A stretch of DNA of 20,046 bases from an uncultured Ruminococcus sp. (GTDB lineage Bacteria > Bacillota > Clostridia > Oscillospirales > Acutalibacteraceae): positions 1 through 20,046 of the forward strand of contig CADBRK010000093.1 in assembly GCA_902797065.1 (NCBI GenBank). The letters are read 5' to 3'. The notes under the pieces were generated by a model that did no database searches, was not told where the DNA came from, and saw nothing but the letters and a program-made list of their open reading frames with translations. Below are positions 5,322 through 12,000 of this stretch, in pieces (position 1 is the first letter of the stretch; the number at the start of each line of letters is the position of its first letter). A program made the position numbers and the translations under genes.

Positions 5322-6728
5322 TTATTCAGCTGCTGCGTCTGCAGTCTCGGAATGAGTAAGATCATACTCTGTCTTCCAGCCGTCTACGAATGCTGTAACA
5401 ACTGCATCCCAATCGCCTGTACCCTGAGCATACTCGAGGAGTGCGTTACCAACGCCATCCTTCCACTTCTCACTGGGAATTGTAGAGAAGTTCCAGGAAA
5501 CAGCTGTCTTGCCTGCTGCGATATACTCGTTGGAAGCCTTGATAAGAGCGTTTTCAGCCTGGAATCCGTCGTCGAATGTCTTGAACGGAGTTACAAAGCC
5601 CATGTCGTTAGCGAGGCAGCCTCTGCCTTCGTCGCTTGTGATAACCCAATCAAGGAAGTTGATTGTAGCCTGAATATCAGCCTCGGAAGCCTTGTTGTTG
5701 ATGCACCAATAGTTCTCTGAACCTGTGCAGAGACCCTGGTTCTCTTCGCCTTCGCCGCCAATGAAGATCGGGAGCATACCGAGATCCTCGTCTTTAAGAC
5801 CCTCGGAGATGCAATCATTGTAAGCCCATGTACCGTTCTGATAGAATACAGCCTCGCCAAGAGCGAACTCGGAAGCAGCATCGTCACCTGTCTTAGAGGA
5901 GAGCATTGTAGGCTCGCATGTACCGTTGTTGATGTAGAGATCCCAGATAGCCTTGTAGTTATCAAGATATGTACCCTTGATAGCGCTTGTGGAATCAATG
6001 CCGTCTGCCTTATACTCGTAGTAGATCGGGAGGTTAGCAAGGTGAGTCTTGAATCTCCAGTCAGAGCTTGAATCCATACCTGAAGATGTGAATGCGCCCT
6101 CGATACCGAGGTCAGCTTTCTTAGCCTGGATATCTTCAACAACTGCCTTGAATGTATCGAATGATGTGATCTCGTCAACAGACTTAACTACTGCGCCGTC
6201 TGTCTCGAAATACTGGTTGAGAAGAGCCTTATTATAGATGATACCGTATGTCTCGATAACATAAGCAACACCCTTAACAGCTCCGTTGTCGATAAGAGCA
6301 AAGTCATCACTCTTAAGCTCTTTGTAAATAGATGTGTCCTTAAGGTCATAGCAATAATCTGTCCATGTTGCAAGCTCTACGGGTCCGTTTACCTGGAAGA
6401 GTGTCGGAGCTTCGGTCTTAGCCATTTCAGCCTTCAATGTAGACTCATATGTACCGGAAGCTGCAGTGTCAACCTTAACCTCTACGCCTGTCTGCTCTGT
6501 GTATGTTGCTGCGAGCTTTGTCCAGAGTTCAGCCTGCTCGGGCTTAAAGTTGAGGTAATAAACCTTACCGCCTGTTGCGTCGGCAGGTGCTGCAGATGTT
6601 GTATCGCCTCCAGGTGTTGTACTATTTGCAGGTGTTGAAGTACCTTCGTCCTTCTGACAGCCTGCGAATGCGCAAACGGACAGAGAAGCTGCCATAGCAA
6701 GTGCTATGCCCTTTTTTAAATTCTTCAT
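5322..6728 (-). CDS. Carbohydrate ABC transporter substrate-binding lipoprotein
   Basis: A 468-residue extracellular solute-binding protein of family 1. It begins with a lipoprotein signal peptide: MKNLKKG, a hydrophobic stretch, then lipobox FAGC with the lipidated cysteine at residue 24. A Ser/Thr/Gly/Ala-rich linker follows to about residue 53, then the binding fold (KVYYLNFKPEQAELW, SSDWRFKTHLANLP, EGRGCLANDMGF). The ATG at 6728 has AAAGGAG upstream. It delivers a sugar or oligosaccharide to the MalF/MalG-type permeases encoded at 1973-3762. The gene has its own good promoter and a hairpin at its 3' end, consistent with expression in excess of the permeases. The specific sugar cannot be determined from this sequence. 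Confidence 0.93.
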   Translation of the reverse strand: MKNLKKGIALAMAASLSVCAFAGCQKDEGTSTPANSTTPGGDTTSAAPADATGGKVYYLNFKPEQAELWTKLAATYTEQTGVEVKVDTAASGTYESTLKAEMAKTEAPTLFQVNGPVELATWTDYCYDLKDTSIYKELKSDDFALIDNGAVKGVAYVIETYGIIYNKALLNQYFETDGAVVKSVDEITSFDTFKAVVEDIQAKKADLGIEGAFTSSGMDSSSDWRFKTHLANLPIYYEYKADGIDSTSAIKGTYLDNYKAIWDLYINNGTCEPTMLSSKTGDDAASEFALGEAVFYQNGTWAYNDCISEGLKDEDLGMLPIFIGGEGEENQGLCTGSENYWCINNKASEADIQATINFLDWVITSDEGRGCLANDMGFVTPFKTFDDGFQAENALIKASNEYIAAGKTAVSWNFSTIPSEKWKDGVGNALLEYAQGTGDWDAVVTAFVDGWKTEYDLTHSETADAAAE

Positions 6729-6768
6729 AATAATTAACTCCTTTGCATTATATTTTGCCGAATATTCT

Positions 6769-6783
6769 GAAGTTCTCGACTTC
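6769..6783. promoter_or_regulatory. Candidate operator at the binding-protein transcription start
   Basis: GAAGT-N5-ACTTC lies where transcription from the promoter at 6791-6819 should start, a classic position for a repressor site. The regulator is not encoded in the window. It could also be a small 5' hairpin of the mRNA. Confidence 0.35.
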
Positions 6784-6790
6784 TAACTTT

Positions 6791-6819
6791 ATTTTAACAT
6801 GATTAAAAGCATTTTTCAA
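6791..6819 (-). promoter_or_regulatory. Promoter of the sugar-binding protein gene
   Basis: On the minus strand, TTGAAA (6819-6814) and TAAAAT (6796-6791) are 17 bp apart, a good sigma-A promoter about 60 bp upstream of the ATG. Confidence 0.7.
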
Positions 6820-6890
6820 TAGTTTAAAAAAATTAATTTTATTTATTTTGTAAATGATTTTTATAGATTTTTCGATTATGATATTAAACA

Positions 6891-6970
6891 CGAAGCGAGC
6901 AGCGCCACCGGCAATCGTCGGCGAACTTTAGTCACCGCACGCATCGGTTGGAAATATTGCACAACGTACG
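6891..6970. other. Unexplained GC-rich island in the divergent intergenic region
   Basis: The 348-bp gap between the leftward binding-protein gene and the rightward adaptor gene (6729-7076) is otherwise very AT-rich. Positions 6891-6950 contain 38 G or C in 60 bases. The island has small complementary segments (CGCC/GGCG around 6903-6922, CCG/CGG around 6935-6947) and a palindrome ACGTACGT at 6963-6970. No convincing open frame or ribosome binding site is present. Candidates are a small RNA, an interspersed repeat or a leftover fragment. Confidence 0.45.
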
Positions 6971-7014
6971 TATGGAACACATTTGTTATCTCCACACAGA
7001 CTGGTAATATTTTT

Positions 7015-7044
7015 TTATTGTAAATCTCCCGTTGATATTATAAT
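7015..7044 (+). promoter_or_regulatory. Probable promoter of the MecA-like gene
   Basis: TATAAT at 7039-7044 is a perfect -10 box, 32 bp before the ATG. The -35 is less clear: TTATTG (7015-7020, 18-bp spacing) or TTGTAA (7018-7023, 15-bp spacing). Confidence 0.5.
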
Positions 7045-7076
7045 ATAGTAGTATAGAAGTCTAAGGAGGATTTATA

Positions 7077-7640
7077 ATGATTGCAGAACTTCTCGACGAT
7101 GTAAATCTGTTGATCACTCTCCAAAACGATGATGTTACGGCATTTCGTTTTTCTAAAGCAGATTTTGTCTCACAGAAAAAAGAGTGGCTTATTCTGAGGC
7201 AGGAAATAATTTCCCTCTCCTTGATAAATCTCGGATTGTACCCCGAGAACAAACGTCTGTCAATAAAAACATTACCGTATGATACCGGCTGTTTCATACT
7301 TGTAACGGTACACGATAAAAAAGAAAGGAAAAAATACCGTATTCTGCATTCGGATAAAACTATTCTTGTACACCTTCGTGATCCCGACACACTGCTCACG
7401 GTCATTAAGCATCTTTACGATTGTAAACTGCGATGTATAAGTACGTTATATTATTCCGACACGGACGGGTATTATTTGCTGATAAGGACACTGCCCCAAT
7501 ACGAGAAATTCTTTTCCGGGCGGTTAAGCGAATACGGAAAAGTAATATCTGCCGATAATCTGACAATAAGCAAACTGGAAGAAACCTGCAAGGTCGTATA
7601 TTCAAAGAAAGCTATTGAATACATAGGCTCAAAGATATGA
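7077..7640 (+). CDS. MecA-family adaptor protein
   Basis: A 187-residue protein resembling the MecA/YpbH adaptors that deliver substrates to the ClpC/ClpP protease. The N-terminal part has the MecA-like pattern RFSKADF followed by a helical segment and a beta strand (GCFILVTVHD, 71-80). The C-terminal domain (about 103-187) shows LLTVIKHL, then STLYYSDTDGYYLLI, then a segment reading LSEYG...LTISKLEE...KKAIEYI. This parallels the B. subtilis MecA C-terminus, where ClpC binds. The ATG has a near-perfect AAGGAGG 8 nt upstream. It is transcribed alone between divergent importer genes and a convergent pilin operon. The family call rests on remembered motif spacing rather than a search, so the substrate and any competence role are open. 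Confidence 0.72.
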   Translation: MIAELLDDVNLLITLQNDDVTAFRFSKADFVSQKKEWLILRQEIISLSLINLGLYPENKRLSIKTLPYDTGCFILVTVHDKKERKKYRILHSDKTILVHLRDPDTLLTVIKHLYDCKLRCISTLYYSDTDGYYLLIRTLPQYEKFFSGRLSEYGKVISADNLTISKLEETCKVVYSKKAIEYIGSKI

Positions 7641-7642
7641 CA

Positions 7643-7669
7643 AGCCCCCTGTCTCTGCGGCAGGGGGCT
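7643..7669. terminator. GC-rich hairpin between convergent genes
   Basis: AGCCCCCTG/CAGGGGGCT is a perfect 9-bp stem with a 9-nt loop, sitting between the MecA-like gene and the convergent pilin operon. No good T-run follows on either side. Stem strength and position still suggest transcription ends here on both strands. Confidence 0.7.
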
Positions 7670-7683
7670 GACTGCATGAAAGA

Positions 7684-8424
7684 TCAAACTGTATCGGTAT
7701 CCTTTGAATAATCGCTGTGGAATGTCAGAATATAGTCGTTGTCATTAACGGCAACATCCGGATCCGATGTCCAAAGCAATTCGGGGCAATACGGAGGTTC
7801 TGTTGTGTACCACGCCAGATCCGGAGCACCGGCACAAGAATTATTGAGAAGCATACCACCGGAATAAGTAAACGTCTCACCTTTGATTTCATAGAACATC
7901 TTTAGTTTCGTTTTCTTTACCGGGTTGGTTGCAGGAGGCGAACCTGCATCAACTGCATCCTGATAATCCTTTGCTGCCTTATAGTTTACGGGAGAGATCT
8001 TAATATTAACAGTATCGACACTGTCAATAGTAAGCCTGTGTTCATAACTACCGCCATCGGTCTTAACGATAAAGAAATAGACACGTTCATTGGTTGCATC
8101 AAATACCATGCATTCGTCGCCTTTTTTGGTAGTATGACTTGCATCCGGGAAGGCCGGTAAATTAGACGTGCCATCTCTGGGATAAATGTCAATATTTGAA
8201 GCTACCTGAAACTCATTCCGGATATACTTCTCGGTCTGAATAACATTGAACTGATCCGTAGTTACCTTGCTGGTATTATAAACCGAAGTCCTTACAGCAA
8301 GGAAAACACTGACCGACGCCGTTGATGTGATAGCGAGTATCGCTACAACTGCGATCAATTCTACCAGAGTAACACCCTTTTTATCTTTGCCTTTGTATCT
8401 TCTGAAAAAGTCCTTTAATTTCAT
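7684..8424 (-). CDS. Type IV prepilin-like protein (PilW-like minor pilin)
   Basis: A 246-residue prepilin, the last gene of a three-gene pilin operon. The N-terminus carries a basic leader ending KKG. The prepilin peptidase site is G17|VTLVE, with glutamate at +5 (E22), and a hydrophobic helix (VTLVELIAVVAILAI) follows. The rest is a soluble beta-rich domain of about 200 residues, larger than a typical major pilin, as expected for a minor pilin or pseudopilin. The ATG at 8424 has AAAGGTGG about 10 nt upstream and lies 31 bp after the PilV-like gene. By position and size it corresponds to the PilW or GspJ slot of the tip complex. No assembly ATPase, platform protein or prepilin peptidase is in the window. 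Confidence 0.85.
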   Translation of the reverse strand: MKLKDFFRRYKGKDKKGVTLVELIAVVAILAITSTASVSVFLAVRTSVYNTSKVTTDQFNVIQTEKYIRNEFQVASNIDIYPRDGTSNLPAFPDASHTTKKGDECMVFDATNERVYFFIVKTDGGSYEHRLTIDSVDTVNIKISPVNYKAAKDYQDAVDAGSPPATNPVKKTKLKMFYEIKGETFTYSGGMLLNNSCAGAPDLAWYTTEPPYCPELLWTSDPDVAVNDNDYILTFHSDYSKDTDTV

Positions 8425-8455
8425 TTGTTAAACCACCTTTCATTTTTCCGTTCAA

Positions 8456-9019
8456 TCAATTGACAGTATTGAACGGAGCAAAGGCTGAGATTTCCGTAGC
8501 CGTCCAGTTTTTCTTGCCGTTTACAGAACGATAATAAACTCTGAGAGTGATATTCCAACCGGCCTGAGTTGTTTCTTTGGTCTGTATTCCGGCAACAGTA
8601 TTGTCAGCCATAGACTCTGTGACAGGCTCGATCATTACCTGAACTTGCGGATCATGTGTCGGATCGTAAGCCTCTAAACTCGTAAAGCCCGGTACAATCT
8701 TAACTTCTCCGATGGATGCATACTGAGGGTCAATGGTATTATTGACAATATCATTTATATCATTCTCAATAGCCGCAGGGCTGGATGTATCCTCCGGATC
8801 CTTGCCTGTGCAGATGTTCATAACCTCATCTGCAACAAGCTGGGAAATATCCGAGGCTTTATCTCTGACATTATCGGTATATACCATTTGTTGGGAAAAC
8901 GCAACAGCGTTAAGAACACCCGCAAACACTATTGCAAGTATTAGCACGGAACAAAGAACCTCAACAAGAGTAACGCCTTTCTTGCTTTTTGTTTTTTTAT
9001 GAAAGTAATTACTTAGCAA
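8456..9019 (-). CDS. Type IV prepilin-like protein (PilV-like minor pilin)
   Basis: A 187-residue prepilin with a basic leader ending SKKG. It has the cleavage site G15|VTLVE with glutamate at +5 (E20) and a hydrophobic helix to about residue 41. The remaining 145 residues form a soluble domain of unrecognised fold. The start at 9019 is TTG, preceded by AGGAGGAAGG, and overlaps the end of the giant pilin gene by 11 bp, so translation is probably coupled. Size and placement between a PilX-like and a PilW-like gene match the PilV or GspI slot of minor-pilin tip complexes. Established knowledge says such minor pilins prime pilus assembly and present the tip protein; the specific role here is inferred. 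Confidence 0.85.
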   Translation of the reverse strand: MLSNYFHKKTKSKKGVTLVEVLCSVLILAIVFAGVLNAVAFSQQMVYTDNVRDKASDISQLVADEVMNICTGKDPEDTSSPAAIENDINDIVNNTIDPQYASIGEVKIVPGFTSLEAYDPTHDPQVQVMIEPVTESMADNTVAGIQTKETTQAGWNITLRVYYRSVNGKKNWTATEISAFAPFNTVN

Positions 9020-12000
9020 CGAACCTTCCTCCTCCCAAATCGCTCTTTACCTCTTCTACAAGAATATAGTTCTTTCTCCAGTCGTTTGCAGTACCCGTTT
9101 TGCTCAGGTCTATCGGCACAAGGGTATCCGAACCGGAAAGATCGTTGAAGAGATATGTACCATGAAAAATAGTGAATCTGCCTGCGCTTGTAGTGATCTT
9201 AGTATCGCAATAGAAAGTTACTTTCTTTGCTTCAATATGGAATTCGTGACCGTTGAGCTTAAGCTCATTTACCGCAACTGTCGCAACACCTGCCTTGAGG
9301 TTTACGTTGCAGGGAAGCGTCAGGGAATCTGCAGCCGAACCTACTACCGACTTGCTGTTATTCCATCTGAAGTTTACGCGTCCTGTTGAGTTATCGGTTT
9401 CAAATGTAAGATCACTTGTAGAATTAAGGCTGCTTGCAACAATATCAAGATCATCTCCGCCGCCGCTGAGACTTGTTGAATATTCTGCATACGCAGGAAC
9501 AGAGGTGCTGTTTGTAAGACCGCAGATCTTCGGATTCTCGAAGTAATCCTTTGCGGTATCGGTAAACAGATCGATACCCGTTACACCGCCGCCGAAATCA
9601 GTCTTAAAGCCCGGATAAGCACTGCTGATCGTGTACGAACCTGCCATGATCTTATATTGCTTGGAGTTATACTTAACCATCGTGTCATACTGGAACATAA
9701 TATTGATCTTCTCGTTTGCAGTCTTTGACTTATACTTACCGTATGCGTCGCCCTGACCGCCCTTTACGATTTCGCTGTAAATACATGTTATAGTATGTGT
9801 TGATTTATCCTCTTCAAACTCCTTGGTAGCCGTATGATAAATATACATAGTACCCGGTGTGAGCGGGAATGTCTCGGTTGGTCTATCCGTAACCATACCT
9901 ACATTAAAGTTGAGCGGATCGGATTCGGTTGCACGGAATTTATTAGCCATAAATACATATGCATAGAAGCCTTCGGAAGACTGTGTAGTCTCGTAGAGTT
10001 TCAATGTGCATTCCTGGATTCCTGTGCCTGTATCTGTGTAAAGACGGATTCTGCCTATGTCCCAATCGCCCTTCTTGACGGAACCTGTAACCTTGGTCGG
10101 ATCTGAAGGATCATCCTTAATGTCTTCATAAACAGCCTGATTGTCAACTACGATCTGTATAGCTTCGGGATTAAGAGAAGTCTCGGGGAACTGAATAATT
10201 TTTTCAATTTCTGCTGCATAAGCATAAAGACTGTCTGTAACATCGCCGCTCTGTCTATAGAGATCCATTGCCTGATCATGAACATATCTGAGAGAGCTTA
10301 CCCAACGTTCGTTATAAGAAAGAATATCGTCTCTTGCTTCTCTCTCGGGGAAGATATAATTTGCATCTACGCCCGTAGCGTTTTTATCGGCTGCAATGTA
10401 AATTCTTGCCTTTTTGATAGCAGCCGCAAATGTTCTTGCAGCATTTGCCTTATCCTGGTAACCTGCTGCGTCTCCGTCTTTCCACGGACCGGAACCATGA
10501 TAGTAGTTGCTTGCGTTTGACTCCAAGGTGGAGAGATATGACAAAGGTGCATGAGTTCCTGCAACATATTCTGTGCCGTTATAAGTGTAACTTCTCGGAA
10601 TATCCGTTGCATATTTAGCCGCACGAGCTTCCTGCCATGCATAGAGCGCTCTTGTCTTCGGATGGAGATAATAAACAAACTCGCTCATGTTGCCGCCTGC
10701 AGCATCACAGAGAATCTTGTACTCGCGGTTTTCGTTTTCTTCACCTGTAAGTGTAAGAACTTCTGTTGTCTTTCCGGGATCGTTTGCGTCATAGAATCTG
10801 AAGAAGCAGTACTGACCTGCGTCAAACTCAAATTTGTAGTAACCGTGTCCGGGTGTTGCGTCCGTACCGTCAACGCTGATTTCCTGATCGGCTGCACCGC
10901 CTATAATACCGTATGCATTAACCTTTACTGTATTGCTCCAATCGCTCGGCTTTCTCAGGTAAACGGATACCTTACCCGAAGAGTTTGTATCAACACTTCC
11001 GAAATTAGTGTCATAAGTATAAGTCTTAACGCTCGTATTACCTTTGTAGTCCTTATCGAAGTAAATGTATACCGGACGATTAAAGTAATCGCCTGCTTTT
11101 GCAACCTTTGTTTTTGTAGAGTTGCCGCTGATTATATCATATCCGTCACTTACTACGCCTGTGATTTTTTCAATTGTAAACTCATCGGTTACGGGGAGTT
11201 TTATCGTGTACCAGTTCGGTGCATATCCATGGTAGTCGTGAGCAGCAGTCGAACCGTCATAATACATGCCGCTTGAAGTAAACACAGCACCTTGTCTGTT
11301 TTCCATTTTACTTTTTCCTGCCCAGACACCGCTTTCAAGAGCAAATTCGTTTCTCTTCAGGTATCCGCCGCCCGACTTGTTTGAACCCTGGCAGATAAGA
11401 TAGGAGAATCCTGTTGAACTTGAGATATAGAAATAATTTTCACCCTGATAAGTAATGTACTGACTTCTGTTAAATACGCAGTTCTGACCGCTTACACTCA
11501 TGTTGCTTGTATAAGGATATGCGGAAAAAGCATAGTTACCGCTCAGTCCTTTTTCTTTCTTAAGTATCTCTTCAAGGAGATTTACAAGCGGTACATTGTA
11601 ATAGTTGGTCTGATACGCACCTACATAATGCATATCAACACCGGTCTCATGATAATCAGTCACACTATTCTTATGAGAACGGTAGTAATCAGCGTCGCCG
11701 AATGACCATTTCTTGTTATGAGATTCGTCTTCTTCGTATGTTGTAGGTACAAATATCGGATAATTGTTATTAATTCTTGATCCGGGGATCTTTTCGGTAT
11801 ACTCATATCCGGACTCGCCTTTATGGTCATATTCCATATTGCTGAAATATACATCATAAGCGTCACTCGGTATGCTAGCCCAGATAACACCGTCGGTTGC
11901 AGAAGTGAAATCGACCTCTATGTCTTTCTGATAGCCTCTCGGAGTTGCATATGTTACAAAAGCCTGAGTCCACGGTGTTGTGAAGTCGGTCTTGTCATGA

